A DNA stretch of 64,000 bases from Arthrobacter sp. FB24 (GCF_000196235.1 NC_008541.1:434001-498000); one strand, 5' to 3'. Counted from the first letter of the stretch, positions 45,640 through 54,638 are shown. Notes: generated from the sequence alone by a model not told the origin. Numbers and translations: made by a program.

Positions 45640-46166
45640 CCAATGGGGAAGCCACGACCACCGGGAAGATAGTGATTCACGCCTGGGCGGTCTGGTTTCA
45701 ATTCCAACTCTGAGCTGTATCTGTAGATGGTTACGCTTCCTGTCCTCGGCAGAGACGGCCACTCGGCCGTCAGATCGTAGTACTGGGTGCCCATTCGGGT
45801 CTTCAGGGGTGCCGCGACAAATGTCTACGGGGTATTTAGTCCGAGTTCTCCGATGGCCGAAGGCTCCAGCGTGCCAGGGTTGAGATGCACGTACAGATCC
45901 TCGGCGTCTCCGGTCGAGAACTCAGCCAGTTCCAGTTCCACCTTCGAGGGAGTTACCGTCAGGGTGACAGTGCCGCGCGTCACGGCTGCCTGTGACACGA
46001 ATTTTCCCTCAAATACCTGCGGCTGGCCGCTCTCCGGTGCGGGAGTGGAGGTTGAGGTGGGGTCGACAGGACTGTCGGTTGCCGAGTCCTCCGGTGCACC
46101 GGTGTAGGAACATCCGGTGAGGCCTGCGACAAGGGTGGCAGTCAGCATTGGTTTGATCATTTTCAT
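45640..46166 (-). pseudogene. DM13-domain lipoprotein interrupted by an in-frame TAG
   Basis: From ATG 46166 (GGGGGAAC upstream) a lipoprotein signal ends LVAGLTGCSYTG; a DM13-type domain begins at FEGKFVSQAAVTRGTVTLTV and reaches GELGLNTP before TAG at 45825-45827. The same frame continues at once with GTQYYDLTAEWPSLPRTGSV, the expected second half of DM13. A single nonsense change therefore splits it, unless the codon is read through or is a sequencing error. The 3' end runs into island repeat copy 1. Confidence 0.65.
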
Positions 46167-46259
46167 GTTCCCCCAAGGAACGAGTATGGATGCGACACCC
46201 AGCCAGGCGAGCATGGAGTTGTAGGTGCGGACCTCTTGTGAGTACCCACAAATCGAGGC

Positions 46260-46355
46260 TTAGGCCTCTTTCGCCTCCATCAGCGAAGTAGCAGTGGCGC
46301 CAGCGACGACGAGAAATCCAGCAGACAGAATTCCAACAAACTTTCGTGTTTTAAT
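46260..46355 (-). other. Possible micro-ORF with signal-like sequence
   Basis: 31 codons: KTRKFVGILSAGFLVVAGAT resembles a signal peptide, ending SLMEAKEA. The only start is ATT at 46355, 5 bp after GGGGGAG, so it is either a rare-start peptide or a relic of a secreted-peptide gene. Confidence 0.25.
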
Positions 46356-46439
46356 GCAAACTCCCCCATTATTTACAAGCTTGTCAATTTTGCTAACAGT
46401 CAACCGGATAGAATAAGTCCATGACTACTTCTCAAGTCA

Positions 46440-46667
46440 TTGCTGACTCGCCAGCGCGGCATCCAGAGAGCACTAGGTCTGATATTTTGCATCTCGATCG
46501 TGGGCTTACTGGCTTCAATCTTCCTTACCGGCCGCAACCCGCTCTTCCCAGGGATGTCCGGTCCGTTGCTGGTGCTGCTCTTCTTCCTGGCCGCAGCAGG
46601 AAGCGCTACCGGACTAGCAGTCACCAGGTCTCGACGGGCTGCCATGGAAAACGCAGACAAGAGATAA
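46440..46667 (+). CDS. Small two-helix membrane protein
   Basis: 75 residues from TTG 46440 with a poor ribosome site. Helices LGLIFCISIVGLLASIFLTG and GPLLVLLFFLAAAGSATGLA, basic C-terminus. No family recognised; resembles the other orphan small membrane proteins of this island. Confidence 0.5.
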   Translation: MLTRQRGIQRALGLIFCISIVGLLASIFLTGRNPLFPGMSGPLLVLLFFLAAAGSATGLAVTRSRRAAMENADKR

Positions 46668-47040
46668 GTCCGAAAGGCTTGCTGCAGCGAGCTGGGGCCC
46701 ACCGGAACCGAGCCGGTCAGTCGTGCCCCACACCTAATGAAACGGGCGCTTGAATATCCTTTTGAATTCATTGATGCTATGGACATCCCTGCCCAGTCAA
46801 GCCCCTTGTCCGCGCTGATGCTGATAGTTTGGTCATTTTAGTTCCAGCCTCTTTCCAGAGAATCCCCGAAGTGTCGCAAGACTATTGACCGTACTAGAGC
46901 GGTGATCGCTGTCGCCGCCGGAAGCCTCGCGATTGCGGTGCCCGCGACGGCATCGCAAAACCCTGGGGATACGCGGCACTGAGGTTGTGAGACCCCGGGA
47001 TGGAGCTGTCCCGTAAGGGAATCGTGAGCCGAAACCCTGG
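46668..47040. other. Gap of 373 bp, no intact gene
   Basis: No convincing gene. On the plus strand near 46879-46980 an in-frame stretch (RAVIAVAAGSLAIAVPATAS) looks like a signal peptide followed within 9 codons by a stop, possibly a relic of a secreted peptide. Confidence 0.4.
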
Positions 47041-47359
47041 CTGGACACGACCAGCGCGCACGGGAAGCTGATCTTCGACATGTTCCCGTCTCTGGCAGAG
47101 TACGAACGCTCCCGATTGTCCGAACGCACGAGGGCAGGGTTAGCGGCCGCGAAAGCCATGGGACGACTCGGCGGACGTCCGCCGGCGATGACCGGCGACG
47201 AAACTTGCGGCAGCCAGGGACCTGCGGCGTCAGGGAAAGAAACTGCAGGAGATCGCGGAGACTCTCAGCGTGAGCATGTCCACCCTCACCAGGGCGCTCG
47301 GGCCGCGAACAGGCAAGCCGGCGCCTGAGTCCCAATCTCTGGTTCAGAACGTTGCGTAA
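47041..47359 (+). pseudogene. Serine recombinase (DNA invertase/resolvase) remnant
   Basis: Begins in the middle of the protein at LDTTSAHGKLIFDMFPSLAE, continues YERSRLSERTRAGLAAAKAM and GRLGGRPPAMTGD. After one extra base near 47200 it resumes in another frame (KLAAARDLRRQGKKLQEIAE, TLSVSMSTLTRALG) to TAA 47357. The catalytic N-terminus is absent. A dead fragment of a mobile element. Confidence 0.8.
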
Positions 47360-47397
47360 GTCGGTTCCGCCAGCGGCCAGTGCGACGTCGGTCTTGG

Positions 47398-47476
47398 AAC
47401 CCTGACCGGGCCGAAAACTGGCCATCTGGGCGGAGGGAAACCCAGAGTCATCTCCCTAGCGTTCCAGCGTGATTGC
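47398..47476 (+). repeat. Island repeat copy 2
   Basis: AACCCTGACCGGGCCGAAAA followed by CTGGCCATC. Conserved over the first 24 bases with copies 3 and 4; the distal half is diverged. It lies just after the recombinase remnant. Confidence 0.7.
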
Positions 47477-47523
47477 AACCCCTAACGGGCAGATTTTCCG
47501 ACAGTTGGGTCCCTGGCGCGCGG

Positions 47524-47772
47524 CTATTCGTCGTTTTTCCGGGTGAGGTCGTCAGTCGGAGCATGCCTAAGCTCTCTCCTTTCCTGCGCAGCGGCAAGCC
47601 CCAAAGGAATGAATAATAGAGCCGCGACTGCAGCCACGATAAGGGTAACGATCCAAAGATCCAGGAAACTGCGAAGAATTAACGCGCCGATCACCACGGG
47701 CGTGGCGGCAATGCTTGTCACCTTGAGAAGCCGCTTCATTTTCGGCGGGATTCCTGCATACCTGTCTTCCAC
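47524..47772 (-). CDS. Small two-helix membrane protein
   Basis: 82 residues from GTG 47772 (AGAGGGATCTG upstream). Two helices (about 20-36 and 40-60), charged N- and C-termini. Second of two small membrane genes on this strand, 78 bp after 47851-48087. Unknown function; candidate orphan immunity protein. Confidence 0.62.
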   Translation of the reverse strand: MEDRYAGIPPKMKRLLKVTSIAATPVVIGALILRSFLDLWIVTLIVAAVAALLFIPLGLAAAQERRELRHAPTDDLTRKNDE

Positions 47773-47850
47773 CAGATCCCTCTTTCAAACGAGGACAGCC
47801 AACATCCGCGACGAAGCGTTGAGTCATGCTTCCAGGCCCCTCAGCGGCGT

Positions 47851-48087
47851 CTACCCTTCAGGGGGAGGCTCTCTACTTGGGGCATCGAAGCGATCAGGCT
47901 GGTTTCGGAATTGTGCAATTTGCTCGTCCTGCTTCACCTTCCGATTGATGAGGATTGTTGAGACGCCTCCAATTGCTCCGGCCGCTGAGAGGAAGAGAAC
48001 GCCAAGCCATCCAAGCAGCTGGTAAGTTACCCAGCACATGACCAGGAACCAGACCACCCACATAGCGCGCTTCGTCGTCTTGCTCAT
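47851..48087 (-). CDS. Small two-helix membrane protein
   Basis: 78 residues from ATG 48087 (AGGATGAGGC upstream). KTTKRAMWVVWFLVMCWVTY and a second helix GVLFLSAAGAIGGVSTILIN, then a polar tail (QDEQIAQFRNQPDRF). Island repeat copy 3 lies 92 bp upstream. Unknown function. Confidence 0.65.
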   Translation of the reverse strand: MSKTTKRAMWVVWFLVMCWVTYQLLGWLGVLFLSAAGAIGGVSTILINRKVKQDEQIAQFRNQPDRFDAPSREPPPEG

Positions 48088-48178
48088 GCCTCATCCTATT
48101 GACCACAGCGTTCCTCGGATAGGCGAAATGACCTTCGCTCCCCGGCGTCTCGTTGAGATCTATTCGTCTAGCAAGCCC

Positions 48179-48257
48179 AACCCTGACCGGGCCGAAAACT
48201 GGTCATTCGACTCGTGGGATTAGTTGTTGCCGAGAACTGGTCGCTCAGAGCGATAGC
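48179..48257 (+). repeat. Island repeat copy 3
   Basis: AACCCTGACCGGGCCGAAAA then CTGGTC; a second GCCGAGAACTGGTC unit at 48230, ending GATAGC at 48252-48257. Same total length (79 bp) and same two-unit layout as copy 4. It lies in the divergent region between 48087 (-) and 48457 (+). Confidence 0.75.
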
Positions 48258-48456
48258 AACAATGAGCGGGCATCTAACTGGTCGTGCGGGTGCCGATGAG
48301 GCCGCCATCAACCTTGGTTTGTTAAACCCTGTCGCGAATCTAGTCGCTATGGAGACGTGTCCCTTAGTCCTCCGGGCGCTAGGATCTGCACAGGACGCAT
48401 CAGCAGGTTTTCAGTGGCGCCTTATCAGCGTTTGTGCTTCGGGGAAGAAGAAGACG

Positions 48457-49116
48457 ATGAGCGGTATTGACGATCTCATGGCGGAGGCCAATGACCGCTG
48501 GGCAGACGCGAAGAGAAGAGCGCAGGGCGTCGAGGACAACGGCCTGGGCGAGGCCGTGAAAACCTATTACACCCGCTATTTCCCTGCCGGATTCTTCATC
48601 CTGGTCGCGGCCGGGACCATCGGCGCAACCCTGGCTTTCCCGGGCACACCGGAGAGGTTGCCAACCTTCCTAACCTTCGGGTTTCTGCTTGGATTTCTCG
48701 GCGCCCTGATTGGGGGCTTGGTCTACAACGCGAAGAAAGTGGCACCCGCAGCAAAGTTCGGGAGGATCGATGTGCTTCTTTGCCTGGAAAACGAGGAAAA
48801 GAAGCAGGTCCGTCGTCAGATCGCAGGGAAGGGACCCATCGATCCTGAACATCTTTCGGTCACCCGGGCCGCCGCGGTGCAATTACGAAAGGGCCTCGCC
48901 ACGCAGCTGCTTCTGGCACCGTTGTATCCGCTCATCTTTATTCCCCAAGTCATGAACTTAGCTCTCCGCGGTGACAGTCTGTTCGCTTGGCTGATGGCAA
49001 TTGGTGTGGGAGTAATAGCGGCCGGGGTAGGGTTTCTCGTCCGTGACTTCCGGCGGGCGGGCCGGTTCCTGGCTCACACAGCGGAGCAGGCAGCCCCAGG
49101 CAACGCGCCGCCTTAA
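48457..49116 (+). CDS. Membrane protein with four helices, unknown
   Basis: 219 residues from ATG 48457 (GGGGAAGAAGAAG upstream). A charged N-terminal 45 residues, helix pair (FFILVAAGTIGATLAF, FGFLLGFLGALIGGLVY), a soluble central part, a second pair near the C-terminus. No family recognised. Confidence 0.68.
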   Translation: MSGIDDLMAEANDRWADAKRRAQGVEDNGLGEAVKTYYTRYFPAGFFILVAAGTIGATLAFPGTPERLPTFLTFGFLLGFLGALIGGLVYNAKKVAPAAKFGRIDVLLCLENEEKKQVRRQIAGKGPIDPEHLSVTRAAAVQLRKGLATQLLLAPLYPLIFIPQVMNLALRGDSLFAWLMAIGVGVIAAGVGFLVRDFRRAGRFLAHTAEQAAPGNAPP

Positions 49117-49245
49117 TGTTCCAAAGCCGAACGCCCTACGGGCCCAGCGGCTCTTGCCGTTTGTCGACCACCAGCACCTCGGCCCGCAAGGAAGGTAATT
49201 CTTCCAGCCGGGGAGCAGGTTAACGTTGCGCCTAGTATTGCCCTC

Positions 49246-49794
49246 ATGATGACGTGGTGGAATAAGCACCCCATTCTGCTGACCATGCTGGTATTGGCCT
49301 TGGGGTGGGGCTTTGTCTTGGCGGTTCAGCTCGTCTTTGGGGACTCCTTTGACGAAGCGGCCGTGAGCGCGACGTTTTGGGTGATCTGCGTGGCGGCGGT
49401 TTGGTACGTCTTCCTAAGACGACGGAAGAAGACCGAGCAGAGACTCGCAGATGCAGGGCAGGTACTGATGTACCTCCGGTACCCTGACTCCCGCCCCGGG
49501 TCTTTGAGCGGGATTTGGAACATGGGCGTTGCAACGCTTGCGCCGAGAACACTTCATTTCCAGCCGTCGGTCTATGACAACCTCGAACCCTCCGGCCGCG
49601 CCGTAGTCCTCACTGGACTTGAGGTCGCGTCTCCGCCAAGGAGCCTCAACCGCCAGGACAAGAAACATGTGCCGCAATTCTTGTTCCAAGCCATGACGTT
49701 GAGCTCTGACGCCGGCACCATCGAAGTCGCGGCAAGTCCTGCCACGCTTGAAAAAGTCCGACAATCGGTGATTGCTCCGCCCGCCGAGAACTAG
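49246..49794 (+). CDS. Membrane protein with two helices and soluble domain
   Basis: 182 residues. Helices at about 8-30 and 42-58, an RRRKK stop-transfer, then a cytoplasmic beta domain (GIWNMGVATLAPRTLHF, AVVLTGLEVASPPRSLNRQD). The architecture resembles some toxin-immunity or PH-like membrane proteins. The start codon (ATG 49246 or 49249) has a weak site. Confidence 0.62.
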   Translation: MMTWWNKHPILLTMLVLALGWGFVLAVQLVFGDSFDEAAVSATFWVICVAAVWYVFLRRRKKTEQRLADAGQVLMYLRYPDSRPGSLSGIWNMGVATLAPRTLHFQPSVYDNLEPSGRAVVLTGLEVASPPRSLNRQDKKHVPQFLFQAMTLSSDAGTIEVAASPATLEKVRQSVIAPPAEN

Positions 49795-50050
49795 AAGAGA
49801 AACGGCGGGTTAAGTGTCATGACAGCAGACTCGCCGGGTAGCTCAATCAGTTGCCATATGGCGCATCCAAGCGGACGTAGTGGAGAAGTGCAAAGCCGCA
49901 CCCTAACGCCCCTAGATCAACGATCACTCGACGGACGAGGCGGGGGTTCTTGGCCATAGTTATCGGACGCGGCGAATCCTGTTCAGCCATCTCACGACCT
50001 CCTATTCTGGAACGTGCCGTTCGCTGATTGTCTCCATATGCGAATCACAA

Positions 50051-50079
50051 AAATAGGGGTTCCGTCGGAACCTCTATTT
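50051..50079. terminator. Hairpin next to the transposon insertion point
   Basis: AAATAGGGGTTCC (50051-50063) and GGAACCTCTATTT (50067-50079) pair except at one position, flanked by A-rich and T-rich tracts, so it could terminate in both directions. The IS21-type element inserted about 20 bp away. Confidence 0.55.
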
Positions 50080-50092
50080 CGATCTGATCACC

Positions 50093-50099
50093 TTTTGGC
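50093..50099 (+). repeat. Left target-site duplication
   Basis: TTTTGGC, repeated at 54632-54638 directly outside the other end of the element. IS21-family insertions give 4-8 bp duplications. Confidence 0.65.
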
Positions 50100-50245
50100 T
50101 GACTATGACAGGTTTGGATGGCCCCGGTAGGACGGTTATTTCTGGCCCCACTTCGTGACTCGCCGGGCCCTTGTGACGGTTATATATGGCCCCGCCTTCA
50201 ATGTTGGATCCATCAGTGGATGGATGCGGCGGAAGGCTGGTCTGG

Positions 50246-51940
50246 ATGGAGTCGAGAGTGGAGTTGTTCGCACTGATCCGAAGGGACGCCCGGGTCGAGG
50301 GCCTCTCGGTCCGTGCGCTGGCAGCCAAGCATAAAGTTCATCGAAGGACGGTGCGGCAGGCCCTGGAATCGGCCTCCCCTCCGGAGCGCAAGCCCAGGCA
50401 AGGGGTTGCCTGGCGGCTGGAGCCGTTCAAGCCGGCAATCGATGCCATGCTGACCGAGGACACGACGGCGCCGCGCAAGCAGCGCCATACCGCGCGCAGG
50501 ATTCTGGCCAGACTCGTTGAAGAGCACGGCGCGGAGGAGTTGTCGTATTCGACGGTGCGTGACTATGTGCGGGTCCGGAGGGCGCAGATCGATGTCGAGG
50601 CCGGCCGCCGGGTTGAGGTGTTTATCCCGCAGGAGCAGGCCCCGGGCGCTGAGGTCGAGGTGGATTTCGGTGAAGTGTGGGTCGTGCTGAACGGGGTGAA
50701 AACGAAGTGCCATATGTTCGTTTTCCGGCTGTCAAACTCGGGCCGGGCCATCCACCGGATCTATCTGACGCAGGCGCAGGAAGCTTTCCTCGAAGGCCAC
50801 ATCGAAGCCTTCAATGTTTTGGGCGGCATTCCGACCAAGCACATCCGATATGACAATCTCACCAGCGCCGTTACCGCGGTGGTGTTCGGGCAGGGCCGGC
50901 AGCGGCAGGAGAACGACCGTTGGGTACTGTTCCGTTCTCACTACGGCTTCGACCCCTTCTACTGCCAGCCCGGCATCGCCGGGGCGCATGAGAAAGGCGG
51001 GGTCGAAGGGGAGGTGGGCTGGTTCCGCCGCAACAGGCTCTCCCCAATGCCTGTTGCTGGGTCTTTGGATGAGCTCAACGACCGGATCCGGGCCTGGGAA
51101 GTCCTGGACGATCGCCGACGGATTAATGACAGGATCCGCACCATTGGCCAGGACTTCGCCCTCGAACAGCCATTCCTAGCGCCGTTGCCGGCTGAGCTCT
51201 TCGACCCGGGGCTGGTCCTGACACCGCGGGTGGACCGGTCCTCGATGGTCACGGCGCGGATGGTGAAGTATTCCGTCCCGGCCCGGTTCATCGGCCGTCG
51301 ACTCCGGGTGTCTTTGCGGGCGTCCGAGGTCGTGGTGTTCGACGGCCGCACGGTGGTCGCCAGGCATCAGCGGATCGTTGCCAAACATGGGCAGTCCGTC
51401 CAGCTGGACCACTATCTGGAGGTCCTCAAAACCAAACCCGGCGCGCTGCCCGGTTCCACCGCCCTGGCCCGGTCGCGGGAGTCCGGCGCGTTCACCACCG
51501 CGCACGACGCGTTCTGGGCTGCCTCCCGGCGGGTCAATGGCGATGCGGACGGGACCCGTGAACTGATCGATGTCCTGTTGCTCCACCGGTCAATGGACGC
51601 AGGTGATGTCCAAGCCGGGATCACCGCGGCGTTGGGGGTGGGTGCTGTCAGTGCCGACGTCGTCGCGGTCGAAGCCCGCAGACACAGCTCAAGCGTCTCC
51701 GACGGTGGGGCCGGCCCGGACCGTCATCCCGTTGCTCGAGAAGACGCGGATGTGCAACGGGTTGTCAGTCTTACCCAGCGTCGGCTCATGGATCCGGCGG
51801 CGGTCATCGCCGGGCTCCCATCCGACACGCGGCCGTTGCCATCGGTCGGTGTCTATGACGAGTTGCTGGCCAAACGCAGCCACCCCGCCGGAATCGTGTC
51901 AAAGGAGAGCATCTCATGGGCCCTGCAGCACCCTCTATGA
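50246..51940 (+). CDS. istA: IS21-family transposase IstA
   Basis: 564 residues from ATG 50246. N-terminal helix-turn-helix (VRALAAKHKVHRRTVRQALE), then a DDE catalytic core: Asp in VEVDFGEVWV, Asp in IRYDNLTSAV, Glu in EKGGVEGEVGWFRR. All three residues are present, so it should be active. Overlaps istB by 25 bp. Confidence 0.93.
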   Translation: MESRVELFALIRRDARVEGLSVRALAAKHKVHRRTVRQALESASPPERKPRQGVAWRLEPFKPAIDAMLTEDTTAPRKQRHTARRILARLVEEHGAEELSYSTVRDYVRVRRAQIDVEAGRRVEVFIPQEQAPGAEVEVDFGEVWVVLNGVKTKCHMFVFRLSNSGRAIHRIYLTQAQEAFLEGHIEAFNVLGGIPTKHIRYDNLTSAVTAVVFGQGRQRQENDRWVLFRSHYGFDPFYCQPGIAGAHEKGGVEGEVGWFRRNRLSPMPVAGSLDELNDRIRAWEVLDDRRRINDRIRTIGQDFALEQPFLAPLPAELFDPGLVLTPRVDRSSMVTARMVKYSVPARFIGRRLRVSLRASEVVVFDGRTVVARHQRIVAKHGQSVQLDHYLEVLKTKPGALPGSTALARSRESGAFTTAHDAFWAASRRVNGDADGTRELIDVLLLHRSMDAGDVQAGITAALGVGAVSADVVAVEARRHSSSVSDGGAGPDRHPVAREDADVQRVVSLTQRRLMDPAAVIAGLPSDTRPLPSVGVYDELLAKRSHPAGIVSKESISWALQHPL

Positions 51941-52734
51941 CCATCACTCCGACCCTGCGCCGGCGGCGCGGCCTGACTGAACAAGCCGCCGTGGCGGCTG
52001 TGGACCAGGCCTGCCGGCGGCTCCGCCTGCCCACGATCCGGGCCGTGCTCGATGAAGCGCTCACCGTTGCGGGAAAGGAGCAACTGTCTTACCAGGGGTT
52101 TCTGGCGGAACTGTTGTTGGCCGAGTGTGATGACCGGGATCGACGGTCCTCTCTCCGCCGGGTGAAAGCGGCAGGTTTCCCGCGGGATAAATGGCTGGGC
52201 GACTTCGACTTCGACGCGAACCTGAACATTAACGCCGCCACCATCCACACCCTCGCCACCGGGGATTGGATACGCAAAGGATCGCCCCTATGCCTGATCG
52301 GTGACTCCGGCACCGGGAAATCCCACCTGCTCATCGGCTTGGGCACCGCCGCTGCGGAGAAGGGATACCGGGTTAAGTACACCCTGGCCACGAGGCTCGT
52401 GAACGAACTCGTCAAAGCGGCTGACGAGAAAGTCCTCGCCAAGACCATCGCCCGCTACGGCCGCGTCGACCTGCTCTGTATCGACGAGCTTGGCTATATG
52501 GAATTGGACCGGCGCGGCGCGGAGCTTCTCTTCCAGGTCCTCACTGAAAGGGAAGAGAAGAACTCCATCGCCATCGCAAGCAATGAGTCCTTTTCGGGCT
52601 GGACCAAGACCTTCACAGACCCAAGGCTGTGCGCCGCGATCGTGGATAGGCTCACGTTCAATGGCGCCATAATCGAAACCGGCACCGACTCCTACCGCCT
52701 TGCACACAGCCTCAACCGGGTAAATCCAGGCTAG
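51916..52734 (+). CDS. istB: IS21-family helper ATPase IstB
   Basis: 272 residues. AAA+ motifs: Walker A GDSGTGKSHLL, Walker B LLCIDELGYM, sensor region AIASNESFSGW. IstB delivers target DNA to IstA. The reading frame is complete. Confidence 0.93.
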   Translation: MGPAAPSMTITPTLRRRRGLTEQAAVAAVDQACRRLRLPTIRAVLDEALTVAGKEQLSYQGFLAELLLAECDDRDRRSSLRRVKAAGFPRDKWLGDFDFDANLNINAATIHTLATGDWIRKGSPLCLIGDSGTGKSHLLIGLGTAAAEKGYRVKYTLATRLVNELVKAADEKVLAKTIARYGRVDLLCIDELGYMELDRRGAELLFQVLTEREEKNSIAIASNESFSGWTKTFTDPRLCAAIVDRLTFNGAIIETGTDSYRLAHSLNRVNPG

Positions 52735-52870
52735 TCATGAGCAGTACCGAGGAGCTTTGGCGGGGCCGATGCGGGTCGCCAACAACTTGGTTCATTGAGT
52801 CTTGGCGGGTGTTAGACGCCTCTTCAGGTCCGTCTGGTAGTCAGATCTGCAATCGCATATCCTCGTGCGC

Positions 52871-53179
52871 TCATTTGCTTTCCGGGACTCGCCGGTTATG
52901 CACAAATCGAATCAGCACCACTGGAACAACTCCCACGATCAGGAAGACTACGAAATCAAGGATCTGGTTGCCGTCTGACCGCTGGGAGTACACGAAGGAG
53001 CCGACGGCGATCAGGACGATGGCTCCTAAGAACAGCCATTTCCGGCCGCCGCCGTCGCTCATGGGTCTGTTGTCGATGTATGGGAGCCGCTGTGTGGGGC
53101 TGCTGAGCACCTGAAGCAGCGCGTAGGCTGTGGACATTGCACTAGCCAGCATCAGTAAGGCAACGGCTAAGGTGTTCAT
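52871..53179 (-). CDS. Small three-helix membrane protein, partner of the RHS tip
   Basis: 102 residues from ATG 53179 (GGAGCCACA upstream), 16 bp after the stop of the RHS tip. Three helices (about 3-24, 47-64, 74-92). Position directly behind a variable RHS C-terminus is where immunity genes lie, so it is a candidate immunity protein; no homology was seen. Confidence 0.65.
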   Translation of the reverse strand: MNTLAVALLMLASAMSTAYALLQVLSSPTQRLPYIDNRPMSDGGGRKWLFLGAIVLIAVGSFVYSQRSDGNQILDFVVFLIVGVVPVVLIRFVHNRRVPESK

Positions 53180-53195
53180 TGTGGCTCCTGTGGTG

Positions 53196-54418
53196 TTAGC
53201 GAGTCTCGACTACAGCTTTTGTGCATCCTACGAGCGCTCCAAATATGATTCCGTAGAAACCTCCGAGTGCGGCAGCAATAGCTCCCCACGCCCCTTGGCT
53301 ATAGCAAGCGGCTTCCCGAGCGCTCATCGCGAGTCCACTCTCGCTGCATGCGTAGGGCCCCCCCTTGGCCCATGCGGTTTCACATCCACCAAGTAGCCCG
53401 GTGGGATCTGTCATGTTGACGGGGTTACCGCTTGCGTAGAGGTAGGTGTTGGTTTCCTGCCCGGAGGGGTCCAGTTGCGTGAAGCGTCCACGGAAGGCGT
53501 TGTAGTAGCGGGCACCGAATTTGATGCGGTTGCTGGCGGTGTCGTTGTAGCCGCCGGCGTAGGTCCATGGGTTGGTCGCAGCCTGGGTTCCCCGTGGGGT
53601 CGTGTTGCCCCAGGCGTCGTAGGTGTAGACGGCCGAGCGGTCTTGGCCGACGAGGCCCGGTTGGGCAGATCACTGTAGGGGTCATCTTCATTGCGGAGGA
53701 CGTACACGGCGCCGCTCTTGATGTATTGGTTGGAGTTGCCGGTGTCGTTGAACCGGATGGTGACAGTGAAGGGGTCGAAGCTCCTGATGGATGCGTTCAG
53801 GCCCGGAGGTGCTGTCCACCCGCCACTGCCGTTCGGCACGAAGGTGTACTCCCCGCCGTCTGCGGCCGTGTAGGTGATGTTATTGGAGGCATCGGCCCGG
53901 ACTCCCGCTTCCTGCGTGCCGACCGAGAGGGTGGGGCGGACGTCGTTGAGGCTGTTGTAACGCCACTTGACCTCCATGTCGCGGCTGACACCCTTCAGGC
54001 GCAGCAGGTCCCCAGTGAGCACGATGTTCCCATTGGTTGGGTTCCAGCCCAGTACGGCGGCGTCTGAGAGGGAGTGGCTGACCATGGACGCGGCTCCGCG
54101 GTTGCCCGACGCGGCCCCGTTCGCTCCGGTTGCCGGGACAAGGGCGGCGACAGTCAGTGCTGCCGGTGCTCCCTCAGGGATGATCGGTGTCCCCGCCGCG
54201 TCTGCGGCCGCGACCTCATCGCCGGGAGCCGGCGCGAAAGGTACCGGCTCAGGGACGGGTTCGAGTGCCGCGTCTGTCACGGGAGGCGCGGGAGGGGCCG
54301 GTGCAGCGGGAGCCTTCAGGGGTGATGTGTCCGGGGCAGCCACAGCTGGCGCACCCATCCCTGTCAACGCCACGGAAGTCACCACAACAAAAGACAAAAG
54401 CCCATGACGAAGACGCAC
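53196..54418 (-). pseudogene. RHS/YD-repeat protein with core deleted and frame shifted
   Basis: GTG 54418 (GGGGG, 5 bp) starts a signal peptide (LLSFVVVTSVALTGMGAPAV). The conserved N-terminal domain follows to SDLPNRAS near 53652. Here sequence from the end of the RHS core begins, in another frame: DRSAVYTYDAWGNTT, AGGYNDTASNRIKFGARYYN, RGRFTQLDPSG, then the tip NMTDPTGLLGGCETAW ending at TAA 53196. The YD-repeat core is missing. The tip has four Cys and a Gly/Ala-rich hydrophobic helix. Confidence 0.83.
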
Positions 54419-54631
54419 CAAAACCCCCAGATTCGGCCCACCAGCCGACGTCATCGAAGGCCTGAGATGCATCCTCACCTAAAGCCCGACAAAGCACAAG
54501 AGGTTAGAAAAATAACTTGAATAAATCCATTTTTGGGAGTCCGAGCCAGCAAAACCTCGCCCGGACGTCAACAGGTCAAGTGGGGCCAGCTACAACCGTC
54601 CTAGAGGGGCCAAAATTACTTGACATACTCA

Positions 54632-54638
54632 TTTTGGC
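54632..54638 (+). repeat. Right target-site duplication
   Basis: TTTTGGC, matching 50093-50099. Confidence 0.65.

Larger units (their letters stand above)
49795..50099. other. Gap of 305 bp up to the transposon end
   Basis: No gene seen. It contains the hairpin at 50051-50079 and the left target repeat TTTTGGC (50093-50099). Confidence 0.6.
50100..54631. mobile_element. IS21-family element carrying an RHS cargo
   Basis: Starts TGACTATGACAGGT and ends, read inward from the right, TGAGTATGTCAAGT (11/14). The 50-bp ends (50104-50153 and 54627-54578) match at 38/50, including the repeated TGGCCCC units typical of IS21 multiple terminal repeats. The tips are 5'-TG...CA-3', and TTTTGGC is duplicated outside. 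Inside lie istA, istB, a small membrane gene and a deleted RHS gene read leftwards. I see no second right end after istB. Confidence 0.75.

Noticed and set aside
52735..52800. Right end of the IS21 element directly after istB
   Set aside because: Only a short GGGGCC resemblance was seen, with no TG/CA tip, no second unit and no flanking duplication, whereas 54578-54631 satisfies all of these.
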